The translations under genes were made by a program, and so were the position numbers. 64,000 nt of DNA from assembly GCA_023362775.1 (NCBI GenBank), contig JALMGJ010000006.1, positions 12,968,501-13,032,500 on the forward strand. The letters are read 5' to 3'. This DNA comes from Charina bottae (lineage: Eukaryota > Chordata > Lepidosauria > Squamata > Charinaidae). Below are positions 23,861 to 35,937 of the stretch, in pieces. Within the stretch, counting starts at the first letter, position 1. Each line of letters begins with the position of its first letter. The notes below the pieces were generated by a model. It saw only the letters and a program-made list of their open reading frames with translations, was not told where the DNA came from and did no database searches.

Positions 23861-23955
23861 TATTGTTGAAATGAAGATCAAACATCTGTATATTGAAATG
23901 TGTTGAAAAAGTGAAAAATTTCAAGGGAGCACAACTATTAAAATTATGCCTTCTG

Positions 23956-26139
23956 TTTTTTCGTAAAGGCAGAAGAACTCCATTTTCAAAATGGCAATAT
24001 AAAAAAGGAAGCAAAAAGGGAGGGCAAAATTCTCCCCAAGGATGGAAAAGTATGATTTTGTGGCTTCTTTTTATCTGCCAAGGTCTCTGGAATCCTGACT
24101 GATATCAACCCAAATGTCTTCTCAGAAGATGTAATATATAGAAGTATCTAGTTCAAATTCCCAGTGCCAGCTGTTTTAGCATATAAAGGGAAACATTAAT
24201 ACATTTTAAACTTCTCATGGTCACTGACATCTTAAATATTTGGTGAGATGATAGTTACTCATCTTCTGGAAAAGAGTTGTGGCTTCAGTAACTATAATTG
24301 GGGCAAGTATCTGCTGACTTGGTCTGTGGTGAAAAATAATTGTATCCTTTTAGAAACAGCAAGAGCTGCATGGTTAGCATATTTACCCAAGAAAAACTGA
24401 GCAAAAAGGTCAATTGCTTTTTAAATTTCAGGCTCATTTCTTGGCGTCCATCCACATGATCTTTCTTCTTCCTGAGTTATTCTGTAGTTCCATTCTTACA
24501 ACCTACTGAGTTATAGCCTTTCAGACCAACCCTTCTCACAACCCTTGTCTCAGTCTGATTCTCCTTTTTCCTTTAGGCAGCTGGCATTAGCATCAATACA
24601 ATTCAGCAGTCAACTGACCTTTGGAAAACATCTTCAGGGAACTACTGAGGAAGAGGGACTTAGAAAGTCAGCCCAGTCCCATTTTGTACATTTTGATATG
24701 AATCCAAACAGTGAGATCACCTGGTTCCTCCCCTTCTGCTTTTAGTTATAATCTCTTTTGTCTACTTTGAAATAGCCTTCTTTCTCAAAATATTCAGGAT
24801 TCATCAACCAATTCTTTTTTTCTTCATCTTCACATTTGAGGCAGTCTTTATTTTTTAAAGTCTAATCTACTCCACTGAAACAGTTCTTTCAAGGTCCTTT
24901 TTTTGCTGAAGCTGAGGACTTCCTCTTTTGTTTTTAGTCTTCAGCATCACAGACTAATGTTTCACTTTTACTCCTTTCCCTTGGAAAGAATCAAATAGGT
25001 TTATCCTGGTTCTTCATTTTGCTTCTCTTCAGTGTTGTTCTACCCCTTTTTATGTTTGTTCCAGCCCAAACCACATAGGAATTCCCCAAGTCTCAGGTTT
25101 CCTTAACTGAATGTAGATTCTCCTGCCTACTATGATGAGAAAGAATTTAGCTACCATCTTCATACTAATATTTTTTTTCTAAGCTAATGGTACTTCTTAA
25201 GTGCCTCACTGACATTTCAAACTGTTTGAGATGAAGGTATCTGTTTCTCTACTTTACTTTTCCTCCTGCTTACATTTGTGCTTTCACTGGAAATACTGTT
25301 CTCTTCTGGAGGTGATCTTGACCCTGCTTCTTTGTTGAGTGCCACTTTTTTCCAATCTCAACCTTCTGCTAAAAATCTGACCTCATTTTTGAACTGCAAA
25401 CTTTCTTTCTTTAAAGTATCTTTTTGCACATATATCTATGTGATGAATGTGGCCCATCACATAGATCAGCCAATTTAGTTTAATTACCACTATTTTCCTA
25501 TTCTTATGACTTTGTTTTAATCAGTATATGTGTTGGTACAAATACTACTACTGTTTTCTCCTTAAGGATGGGGAATGCCATGCTTTGTGAACTGATCCAG
25601 CTTTATCAAGAGGTATGGGATTCTCACAGTCATACCTTTCTTAGATTTTAAATATAAAATATAAAAGTCTGCTCCAGAGCAGCCTTTCCTTGACTGTTTA
25701 ATTTAATTTGAGATGTGAAGGCCAAGAAAAATAAAAAGGAGGGAGAGGGGAAAATAGAGCATAGGCAGAATATTTTTCTGAGGATGTTTCCCTCAATGTT
25801 TCCTCTGGAAAAATAGAAAGTTATGGAGAAACAAAACACCTTTTAGAATGGGCAGCATTATTTTTAATTTAATATGTTATTAACTGAAAATATGTAGCAT
25901 GAAGGGACACAGAGAACTTTCACTAATTGTGAATTGTTGCTTGCTTTCATTTGGTGACCTAGTCATTTCTACCTAAGCTTTATTATTTTTTTCACACTTT
26001 CACACTGTAGACACTAAGATACATGCTAGCACGGAATGCATCAGTCTAGCACTCTCTTTCTGGAACTGACTTTATTTGCAATTCCATTTGGCCAAGACAC
26101 AGGCACTTCTTATGTATTGATTGCTGAACATAAACTCCA
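23956..26139. other. Intron, no recognisable feature
   Basis: Part of the 13.2-kb intron between 28677 and 15496. Pyrimidine-rich on the plus strand around 24780-25420. Frames such as 24545-24745 and 25278-25478 show no family resemblance. Confidence 0.55.
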
Positions 26140-26219
26140 TTAACCGCCCAGAGTCTACTGCTGTAGAGATGGGCGGTGATCAATTTGAATAATAAAATAA
26201 AATAAATAATAAATAAATG
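26140..26219 (+). repeat. LINE/SINE 3' tail (CR1/L2-like)
   Basis: ttaaccgcccagagtctact, then gagatgggcggtgatcaatt and an (aaat)n-like tail, as at 512-585. Confidence 0.6.
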
Positions 26220-28676
26220 CTTTTGCTCTGAGCACTGATGGTAGTGCAAACAGGCTGGAGTATGTTCCTAAGAGGTTGGGATGAGGGGGAACCAGTGTAT
26301 AAAATGCTTCTACATATTCTGATGGCTTATGCAGCCTGAGTGTGACCTGTATCGAGCCAAAACTTATTTATAGCTATAAATTATAGGAGAGATAAGGAAT
26401 GGAAAAGCACACTTTTATTTCTCACTGAAAAAACCCAGGATCTTGAGAACAGAAACTGGTACAGATGATTGTCCCCTAGTTGTTTTAGCTTCTTTTCTTC
26501 TACTTTATTCAATCTATATCAAATAGCCTGGGCTAAAATCACAGTCTTCACTTTTAATGTCCCTTAGTTTTAATCTCTTCCCTGCTCTTCTTTTAGTCCA
26601 CAGTTCCTTCTCTGACAATATCAGGTCCCTTTATTCCCCATTTTACTCTTAATTGATTTGATTTAATCAGCTATTCCAGAGACTTTACAATATCTGAGAA
26701 ATTCTACAAATACTGGATAATTATAAAGAAAACTGTAGCATGGAGCCAATTTGAACAGCAGCAAGATTTCACTAATAAGATAAAGGTAATTTCACTGTTG
26801 GTCGAAAGCAATGCTTAGTAGCATATTATACCAACATTGAATGATATCTAATATATTATATGTTCCACTGCAAAAACTAGGATAATATGCTATCACTGAT
26901 GAATTAATTTCTTAGCATAAAACTGAAAATAGCTGCAATATAAAAAATAGAACTTTTTAAACGAAAAAACTACATTTTATTCTGTAGAGAACCTATTTCA
27001 AATTACCTAAATTATGACAGAGATATAATCAGGAATATAGCTAAATGAGGTCTTATTTCATTGTTTGAATGTCATGTTTAAATGGGATATTGCTTATTCA
27101 AAACAATTTGCATTACTTATTCTCTATAAACCTCTCGAATCGTTATTAAACCTGCACCTACTGATAACCAAAATGAAGAAAACCAGCCAATACACAGACA
27201 TATACACAATCACTAGATGTGGGAATATTTACAACTAAGACTGTAAGACAAAATAACTTCGGGAAAATGTAGATTATAGATATTCATTAGAACAGAATAG
27301 AAGTCTAGAGAAATATGTTATGTTATAATATTCAGACCCATTCAGAGAGACAGATTTAGAATAGAAATTATGAGTTACTGGTTCGATATGAAAAGTATAA
27401 GACTCTCTCTTTTTATTCTACAGTAATACTAGCATTTTTTCAGATATCAAATGGTTATTTTAGGCATGAAAAGTATAAGAATAAAAAGGGGCAAGTTTCA
27501 GGTTCCCTCTCTTTTATAGTTTAGGTATCACTCATCCTCTAAAATAGCTTAGAATATGACTATTTTGATTTTTCAACTTTCAGAATGGAGATGAAAATAT
27601 CCAAGTTCAGTTTGAAAAGCATCACTTATTTCAACTATCACAAATAATCATGCCAATAAATGGGAAGAGGGAAAGAGGTGTGTGTGTGTGTGTTTTGCAG
27701 TTGACATGTTCCAATTCTCAGGGCTCAGAAACAAAACGAAATTTGTAACTTTGTTAAACAAAAGCTTTCATTCTTGGGACACTAATCTTTTCCTAAAACA
27801 TTATCAAGGTTAACAATAAACTGTAAATAGCAGAAAATAAACACATCTTTTTAACAGAAGCAGCCAAGAATCAAATCACGGAAAATATATCCTATTCAAA
27901 GTATATTAAACTTCTAATTTGGTTTGGAACAGAGCTATTTGCTTTGACTTGTTTGGGGCATGGAAACATTAAATATATAATAATATATAATAAAATATAT
28001 TTATTTAAGCTGAATGTAATATTTAATTTTAGTTTATTATTTATCTGTCCTGAGTAACCTTGCAACTGGATAAGCAGAAGTTAGAAATGTGAACAACCTA
28101 GATGAACACAAGTTTTCACATACTGCCTGCTAAACTCATGGGAACAATATTATGGATGAAATTTATAGCTTCGGTTGTCAAGGGAAAGTCACCTTACCTC
28201 TGTACCACTGTATTGTAAGGAATTATTGCTATATAAAACTATTCTATAAAATAGGGCAACAGGCCATTAAAATCCACTTATCACTTCTACAATTCTTCAT
28301 CCCATTACTGACAAAATGGAACAAACCTTAGTAGCACACAAGCTGCAAACAAAGTACCTTTATTGTTCATACATTTGTCTGCTTCACAGTTCCTAAAAAT
28401 GCCTCTGTACCAGTATGAGTCTCCTAAAAACAACTGAACCTTGACAGAAAGCCTTGGGAGATGACGCATCATTTGCATCCTCCTGCTACCTTAAGTTGCA
28501 CATACAGGGAAACAAGGACCCTGTTTTAAGCTTTGATGTTACTTTCTAAGATCTTCAGAAAGCTAATAAATATCAGGGTTGGTTTTACTCATATTTCAGA
28601 ACACATCTCCTCATGATATATAATCAAGGCTGGAACTGTAACTAGCTGATTCTATGGGGCTGTCAACTTACATTAC
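26220..28676. other. Intron, no recognisable feature
   Basis: A repeat-poor, AT-rich stretch directly downstream of the last PH exon. A short (gt)n run is at 27678-27693. No exon or RNA gene seen. Confidence 0.55.
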
Positions 28677-28840
28677 CTTTTCACAGGCTCTGTCTGTACA
28701 AGAGCTGCATCTATCATGGCTTTCATCCATAACTCCATTTCCTTCCCTGTATCTGTGCAGAAATAATAGGTCCTCATGTTTGGATGAGCTGCCTGATTGG
28801 AAATGACGTGGTCATTTTGTGGGGAGAAAGGTACAACATT
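28677..28840 (-). CDS. PLEKHA5: PLEKHA5 exon: end of PH domain, with 16-residue extension
   Basis: A 164-nt exon. From the upstream acceptor (tgtcttacag, with a long pyrimidine tract) it encodes 16 extra residues, NVVPFSPQNDHVISNQ, then AAHPNMRTYYFCTDTGKEME and so on to VQTEPVK plus a split R codon. The AAHPNMR part is the standard PLEKHA5 sequence that directly follows YAFK; the C-terminal helix with LWMKAMIDAA closes the PH domain. A second AG at 28794-28793 would start the exon at 28792 and give the shorter, familiar form; it has a poorer pyrimidine tract. Both forms keep frame. Which is used cannot be told from DNA. The PLEKHA7 PH domain has an insert at about this point, so the long form is plausible. 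The donor is gtaatg. Confidence 0.93.
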
Positions 28841-30068
28841 CTGTAAGACAGAAAAGAGAGGGTGGGAGGAAAATCAAAGACCATTACTGGTTTCCTTAAT
28901 CAGTAATTTATTGGTTTCAAGATTTATGCAAGCTGCTGCTAGAAACTCATCCCACTGTAACTAATATAATACTATTCATCATCATGCTCATCTTCTGAGG
29001 CAATTATACTAGAGGAAAAGCACATTACTATTGAATTTGGAAGGCTTGTTGTTGTTCAGAGCCCCTGCTGAGTTTCTAAATGATTTCTATGAATTATAGA
29101 ATAAATATTTGCTGCTGGCATCTGGTACGCACAGATTATAGAAATGGATTAGCTGAGATACCCAGGATCAGGAAAAAAAATAGGAAGTTGCAAATATATA
29201 CTCACCCATTAAAATATGAAGCGTGATTTAGCTTACTCATCGCCAAGAAGAGCCCAAAGTAGTTCAAATCCAAGAAACAAAATGTAAAAGGTCAGGAACA
29301 TTTTATAGAAAAAGAGCTTCAATTATGCATATATTGAAGAAAATATACCTTGTAAAGCAGATAACAAGAAAATGCTAATGAGACAAGATCAGATGTGGGG
29401 AAGAGACCAGCCAAACACTACATTTTTAAGCTACTTTCACTTGAATGTCTGAACTATTCTAATAGCCTCCAGTCAGTTGCTGATAGGGAGATTTATCCTG
29501 GGATTAACAGCTTCAGGAGTTATGGTTGTGGGAAGAGGGTAACTTCATTAAAAAGAACTTGCAGATTGGATGGGGAAGCTGTATGGAACAGGAAGAGGAA
29601 GATAACTAGGTTGCAAAGCCAGTGATAACTGGTAAAATCTCTGACAGATACTAAAGACATACAAAGGCAATACTCACAAGTTGTGTTATGCTGAAATGTG
29701 GCTTGATTTTGGTTTAACGTGTTATGGATCCTACCAACTGTGTTTTATTGAATAAACAATGATTAAATAAATTGTGGCTCAGCACGATGCATGAAATGCA
29801 TTTATTTCCTCAGAAAACTACAAAATTCTTGTGCTGAAGTTTCAGGAGAAATCAAATCAAATCAAAATCAAATCCCTTAGTTGGTTAGAATGGAAAGCAA
29901 ACCACTCTAATTTAGTGATACAAGGAAGAGAAAGTCTGTGTGCATGTATTTAGGATTGTTCAGAAACTTTTCTGGGGCCCTTTCTGTAATCCACAATTCA
30001 TGTGTTCACCAATTATACTCCACTGAAAAATTAAACACCACAAATCTGGGGTTGAAGAATATTCTCAC
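28841..30068. other. Intron between the last two PH exons
   Basis: A short 1.2-kb intron with no clear element. A sequence around 29690-29790 (gtggctcagcacgatgcatg) has the look of an old repeat but I cannot place it. Confidence 0.5.
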
Positions 30069-30169
30069 CTTAAACGCATATTTGCGGTTGATATGATCTT
30101 CAGAAGAAAGCATGGCTATCTGAAAGCTTGGAAGAAGTATGCTCCCTAATATTCCTTCTTCTTTTTCAT
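30069..30169 (-). CDS. PLEKHA5: PLEKHA5 exon: PH domain strands 4-5
   Basis: A 101-nt exon, acceptor ttttctag, donor gtgaga. After completing the D codon it encodes EKEEGILGSILLPSFQIAML and then SSEDHINRKYAFK. This is the middle of the PH domain: the EGILGSILLPSFQI strand and the HINRKYAFK strand. It ends in phase 0 on K, just where the following exon offers two acceptors 48 nt apart. It lies 1.2 kb upstream of that exon. Confidence 0.96.
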
Positions 30170-30331
30170 CTAGAAAATATACAAAAATAATTTATCAAAG
30201 AAGGAAGTTGTCATGATATGCATTATACCACGTAAGAATAAATGCATTTAAATTTCCCCTGGCTTTTTGAACATCCCATAGAGGGGAAAAAATGTGTGTG
30301 GGGGGAATCTTTTATATCCAGTAATTTCACT

Positions 30332-30346
30332 CCCCCCCCCCCCCCC
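30332..30346. repeat. Poly-C run (15 bp)
   Basis: Fifteen consecutive C. It lies about 160 bp upstream of the PH exon at 30169, on the minus strand a G run. Confidence 0.95.
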
Positions 30347-30924
30347 GTAATCTCCATCTACTTTTCATAACAGATTCTTAGAGATGGCAAGTAATGATGT
30401 TTTTAGAATAGAAATGGATAAACAGATAACTCTGTCTGGCTCTCCGCTTGTCTTCTTGAGACGTGTGTGTGTGTTCGTGTACACAGAGCAGTGACTGTGG
30501 CTAAGAAGTTGCTGGAAGAAGTATGTGAATATAAAAAAATCTGAAAGGACTTATGGGGCTATAAATCTCATTTAAACTATGCCACTTCTTCCAGCAGTGA
30601 AAAAAGAGTAAAGCATGCAGAATCGGCTAGAAGCCCAACTGCAAGTCTCCAGCCACCGCTATGTGGCCTGCTACCTCCCTCCCAGCAGAGAATACCTCAA
30701 AGCCCTTGACTGATTCTTTTGACAAGTCATCATATTTTCCCCTAATCATCAAGATATTATTTGACTAAATACATATAGAAGATTAAATCATATTTAAAGA
30801 CCTGAATTAAATCTAAACATTATTAAGCACTGGAAAGGAGAAGAGGCCTGTTACCTTAAAGATAGTGTTAAGAGGAGGGGGCTTATGATGCCTCTTGAGC
30901 AGAGGGGCTCTGTAACTCAGCTAT

Positions 30925-31141
30925 ACAATGTTTCAGATTCAGTTTGGAAGTCGTCCTTGGAACACGTGGGTGCCAATGAAGCATTTGTCTGCAACTCATT
31001 AAAACAAAGGAAGAAGAGACTTCCATGGCAGCAGTCCAATCTTGGATCCAGGTGCAGCTGCTTTAACACATCACACACAGTTGCTGCATTTGCATTCTGT
31101 GTGTTCCAACGCACCTTTTCTGAACTGAATCCAAAGCACAG
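30925..31141. mobile_element. Foldback MITE, copy a
   Basis: The left part (acaatgtttcagattcagtt, then tcattaaaacaa) is an imperfect inverted repeat of the right part (gcagctgctttaacacatca ... ctgaactgaatccaaagc), arms of about 90 bp. A relative with the same internal words is at 34902-35149. No coding capacity; the 113-residue minus-strand frame over it is an accident. Confidence 0.6.
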
Positions 31142-31879
31142 TAAAGCCTTACTCTCAGGTATATGAAGGCCAACCTGCCACTGGAAGTTCATATTCCTGC
31201 TAAGACTAGAGTGAATTCTGCAATTGCTTTCAACCAGTGTCTGCCTGGCCCCAAACAAAACTTAGGCCAGCACATTGTTGAGTATTCAGGGAAGGTTTCC
31301 TACCACTGTCTTTAGTGGCAGCTTTGAAATAAAATGATGCTGTTCTTCCAAACTGAGCAGGCAGCCTTCAAAGAAGGCTATTAATGCTACACCATAAATC
31401 TTCTGGAATAAAAAAAGCACAAGCCACTCTTACTTAAATACCCCTTTGGATGCAAAAAACATCTGTAGGTATTTCAGTGTGTTAGTACTCATGAAGGAAC
31501 ATGCTACTGTCCAAGCATTGCATAACCTAGAGAAGCAATACTATGCTGGGAGATATCTATCTAGATCTAGATCTATAGATATAAAAAAAATCTTGCTCAA
31601 CTTTCCTTTAATTTGTTTCCTTTTTTCACAGCAGTTCTAATACATTTGAAGGCAAGATTTTGATTCATTTACTAACTGAAAGTAGCATGTTCACTATCAT
31701 ACTTCTGAGGGAATCCATGTAATTACTATGTATGCAATATTGTATATGCATGCATATCTTCATTATATCACCATCTGAAATTCTGTTTGTATCATTAAAT
31801 GGTACACTATTCCTGTGAATCAATAGAATTAATAGGATACAATGATAAATACTGGGATGCAATTTTGGAGCTCAAGACT

Positions 31880-32030
31880 GGGGACATAGTGCTCCCTCCT
31901 CCTATTCTTCCCTACAACATCCATGCTGTGAACAGCATGTAGGGATGAGAGAAAGATAGAAGCCTAAAGTCACCCAATGAGCTTCCATGGCTGAGGATGG
32001 CCAACACCATAACCACCACACCACAGAATA
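31880..32030 (-). repeat. Possible old tRNA-derived SINE
   Basis: Layout resembles the SINE at 21230 (tcctcctattcttccctaca near the left, then caccataaccaccacaccac at the reversed tRNA-like end), but it is very diverged. Confidence 0.35.
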
Positions 32031-32296
32031 AATACATTCATCTGTGGACAGAAAAATGTCAACTCCTACTTTATGTGCCAAATGAGTTTATACCAGTGAA
32101 CACCAAAAGAGTAGCCTTGTGCCAGAGTATGAGCAGGATCTGCATTTCTGGCATCCATATGGAACTCCCCATTAGTCTTTATGGTGCTCACAAGACAACA
32201 AACACAGCTGAATGTATACCTTGCGTCAGTCTACACAACTTAAAAACAGTGTTTAATTTTTATATCAACCAGGACAAACCCAATACCCCATAATGT

Positions 32297-33623
32297 CTGT
32301 AGCTTGAATCATGTCAACTGGATTTCTATTTTCTCAGTGGAAATGTTTCGCTCCTTATCCAAGGAGCTTCTTCAGTCTGAGCAAAGTTAGTAAGGGAATC
32401 CTTAAATATGTTTCTAGGTGGCTGTGTGACCTTACACCTGGGGCTAGGTCATGGTTATTTTGAGATGTTATTTCTAAGTCCCTTTATCATCTAAAGGAGG
32501 ATCGTTAAGATCACCATGCTGCTGTTGAGCTTGCGAAATGGTCTTAATCTTCCTAGGCACAGAAGACAAAGCAGGGAGGAAAATAGGGGAAAGATTGTGC
32601 CTGAGGCCCCCACCTCTATTCAAGGATGGATTTTCCAAGTTGGCATAAATTGATTCCTTGACCCCTCTCTCAAACCACCTATCTTCTCTGTCTAAAATGT
32701 GAACATTAATGTCCTCAAATGAGTGTCCTTTTTCCTTTAGATGAAGATAAACTGCTGACTCTGGTCCTGTGGTGTTACTTCTCCTGTGTTGGGCCATCCT
32801 CCTGTACAAAGGTTGTTTGGTTTCTCCAATGTAGAGTTCAGAGCACTCCTCACTGCACTGGATTGCATAAACTACATTGCTTTTCTTGTGTTTTGGAGTT
32901 TGATCTTTGGGGTGTACAAGCCTCTGTCTCAGTGTGTTGGTGGGTTTGAAATATACAGGTATGTGGTGTTTGCCAAATATCCGTTTTATCTTTTCAGACA
33001 CGCCAGCCATGTAAGGAATGACCAGGTTCTTCCGTTTACTCTGAGTCTCAGCCCTATCTGTCGCTGTTTTAGGTCTGGTAGATTTAGATTTAGTGAAGGC
33101 CCAATTTGGATATCCACAGGCCTTCAGAGCTGTTCTCAGGTGCTGATTTTCATGTGCTGCAGTGGATGATGCACAAACTAGGAGTCATCAGGACATTGTC
33201 ACACAGAGCAGAAACCATCCCCATCTCCATGGATTCCAAAAATAATGAAAATCAGCACCTGAGAACAGCTCTGAAGGCCTCAGGCACAATCTTTCCCCTA
33301 TTTTCCTCCCTGCTTTGTCTTCTGTGCCTAGGAAGATTAAGACCATTTCGCAAGCTCAACAGCAGCATGGTGATCTTAACGATCCTCCTTTAGATGATAA
33401 AGGGACTTAGAAATAACATCTCAAAATAACCATGACCTAGCCCCAGGTGTAAGGTCACACAGCCACCTAGAAACATATTTAAGGATTCCCTTACTAACTT
33501 TGCTCAGACTGAAGAAGCTCCTTGGATAAGGAGCGAAACGTTTCCACTGAGAAAATAGAAATCCAGTTGACATGATTCAAGCTACAGACAATTCCACCTG
33601 GATGACTGAGAACCTTCATAGAC
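32297..33623. mobile_element. Penelope-like composite 3 (head-to-head, longest)
   Basis: Left arm on the minus strand from 32297 to about 33155; right arm on the plus strand from about 33157 to 33623. The right arm has an internal deletion: it runs through MHKLGVIRTLSHRAE to NENQHLRTALKA and then jumps to the GLRHNLS region at ggcctcagg. Target duplication of 15 bp at 32282-32296 and 33624-33638 with two differences (both a/g). Confidence 0.85.
32474..33010 (-). pseudogene. Penelope reverse transcriptase C-terminus with GIY-YIG domain
   Basis: The longest intact retroelement frame in the window, 178 residues. It has [20 protein letters not shown] (the GIY and YIG equivalents YAI and YIG), the following RRMAQHRR catalytic-arginine region, and LNRGGGLRHNLSPIF near the end. 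Together these define the GIY-YIG endonuclease domain of Penelope-like elements. The Met is internal: upstream codons on the same strand continue the frame into [13 protein letters not shown], so this is a truncated piece, not a full protein. The reverse-transcriptase catalytic core is missing, so it is listed as a remnant. Confidence 0.8.
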
Positions 33624-34901
33624 AATGCCCCATGATGTTTTGCCTTTAATTAAGAGCCTCCTAGCTGGAAGCAGCACATCTACTTCAGTGACTATAATAC
33701 AGAGCTATGAAAATCCCAGTTCAAATTTCAATTCAAGGTACTTTCTGATGCTCAGTCTCTAATATGAAATATGGGAACAAGACTTACTCGATTTCCAACA
33801 TTATCATACATTAAGTGCTATGAATACCCTCTCTCTGTTAAAAAAAGCACCACTGTGAAATCCTCCATCTTTATGAAGGCCTTGAAATCCTCCACCCTCT
33901 GAATCTCATCACTTAGCTTTAAAAATTGTCCAGTGCAGTGGCCACTATTGCAGGATTCCTTGGCCCTGACTTGGGTTGCAACAAAGAACGAGGAAAATTT
34001 GGCTCTACCAACCAGTCAGAGGATCATTAAGATAGCAAAAGAGATACTGAGATTGATGGTAAGTCACTATACTCCAGGCTGAGGAAATGTGAACACTTGT
34101 CTAAGAAAAACTCTTAATAAACAATATGCTAGCACGAAACAGATCTAGTCATTCTCAATTAAATGTCTAGTTTATTTCTAATTATGGGTAAATTAAAGTG
34201 GTTATTATGGATAACCACATTTATACTGAAATTATTTGCATTATCACCATTTATTAAATACTCCCTATAAGAGCTTTCATCTACAAATGTCTTGGCCTCT
34301 TGCATGTATTTTGATTTGTACACAGAATATGAATAGGATTAAAAAACAAACAGTGAAGATTTTCTTATCCCAGGCCTTCAGTACAAATATTTATTCAATT
34401 AGGATGCTCTATTGTTTGCAGAAAAGGTGAATTTGCTCTTTTATCCTTCAGCAAAAGCAAGAGAGACAAGACCAAAAACATTGCCACAACGATAAACTAT
34501 TCAGTAGAGCAAAAATGCTTGAAACTTCTTTAAGCATAATAAAAACCCAGATATGAATATCCAGGCTTTGCTTCAACTTGCTGATATGCTCTATATTAGT
34601 GCTGGTCTGTACAATTCCACAACACAAAATGTATTCTATACTGCACCAATATCTAATATTTAATTACTCTAATGATTAAAAGCATGACCTGCAAACCAGA
34701 AAATCATGAACTGGATGGGCCTTAAACATTAACTTCCCAGAACTTATTTCTGATCTGTAAAATGAGGTAAGAACTCTGGCCCAGTTTGCCTAATTGTTGT
34801 AAAAACCATTAAGTGATTTATATAGGTGCGACCTTAAGCAAAGCTTAAGTTTATACTAGAGACTTTAAGGTAGTTACAATGCCTGAAGTGATATGAATGA
34901 A

Positions 34902-35149
34902 TGTAACCGTTATAAAAACTGAAAGGACAGTGCAATGTTTCGGATTTGATTCAGCAGAGTGCTTCTGAATGTGTTGGGGTGCAAATGTAGCACATATCTG
35001 TGACTCATTAAAGCAGCTGTGTCTATACCCAAAATTATATGGCTGTTTTAACGAGCCTGAGAGCTTCTGCATTCACACTCTTCTGCACTGTGAAGCATCT
35101 CTATTGAATCTGAAGCTTGCATAACACTAAAGTTACAGTAATAGTTACA
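34902..35149. mobile_element. Foldback MITE, copy b
   Basis: Starts tgtaaccgttat and ends atagttaca. The left arm (gcaatgtttcggatttgatt, then actcattaaagcagctgtg) pairs with the right arm (ggctgttttaacgagcctga ... attgaatctgaagcttgc). Shares internal words with copy a at 30925. Boundaries approximate. Confidence 0.6.
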
Positions 35150-35937
35150 TGCATTTGTATTTGTTATACAAATCTAAATATACTAATCTAGTTATGCCAT
35201 GTGAGTGTCTGAGAGTTCAGCTGAATCTGAGACTAGCAGGATAGTAAAACTTTGCAAAGACAGTGGACTGAGATTTACTGCTGAGTCCTGGTCTGTGGAC
35301 CTTGACGGAAATGGATGAATTGACTTTCCTTCTAGTAGGGGAAAAAACCCAGTAAGAGACATCTCCCTAATTACAGTACAATTTTAGCTCAACCAAAGTC
35401 TCCATGTATTAAATTACAATACTGCAGTGCCCCTAATTGTTACTCAAGATGGCTTGGTTTTTCCAACAGTCTATAATCTTTCTGAACATAATAGCTCTGC
35501 ATTTCTAAACTGATTATAACATGAGCAATTTGGTACTTCTGTAATCCTTTAGATAAAGTGAAAGGAATTAGCTCAATTTAAAATTATTGCTATATTTCTG
35601 CTGGAAAATCTTGGTTTGCACTCTATTTCAGTCTCCAGAGCTGAATATTAATTCTCTCACTTTAACATTTGGTCAATGGACATTTACTTTTATCACAGAC
35701 CCAATCTCCTTGATGATCTTTTACTCCAGTCTTGAAGTAGTTTATGTTCCAATTGCCTTTTCTTCACCATTATCTGAACCTGCCAGTTCTTAGTTTTAGT
35801 ATATAGATACTTTCATAGCTTTGATCAAGTTTCATAGCTTTGATCAAACTATCTTATGTGCCTCAGTATTAAAGATGAAAGGTGTGATAAAAAGATTTGA
35901 ACGTGGTAATGAAAACTATCTTCTATCTATTTGTCTT

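Larger units (their letters stand above)
22119..23955 (-). mobile_element. Tc1/mariner transposon, decayed, with nested SINE
   Basis: The left terminus tacagtcatgtgaaaaacta agtaca is typical of Tc1-like elements and sits on a TA. About 190 bp inward, ctgtggaaaaagtttgtaac is mirrored by actttttccacaag near 23495, so the inverted repeats are long, with inner and outer motifs. The right repeat continues past a SINE inserted at 23609-23860: sequence on both sides of the SINE (tatcccctttatctt, then attgttgaaatgaagatcaa) matches the left repeat reversed. The extreme right end is decayed, so that boundary is approximate. The transposase remnant is listed separately. Confidence 0.8.

Noticed and set aside
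30917..31258. 113-residue minus-strand frame in the PLEKHA5 direction
   Set aside because: No splice-bounded structure or PLEKHA similarity; it overlaps a foldback element.
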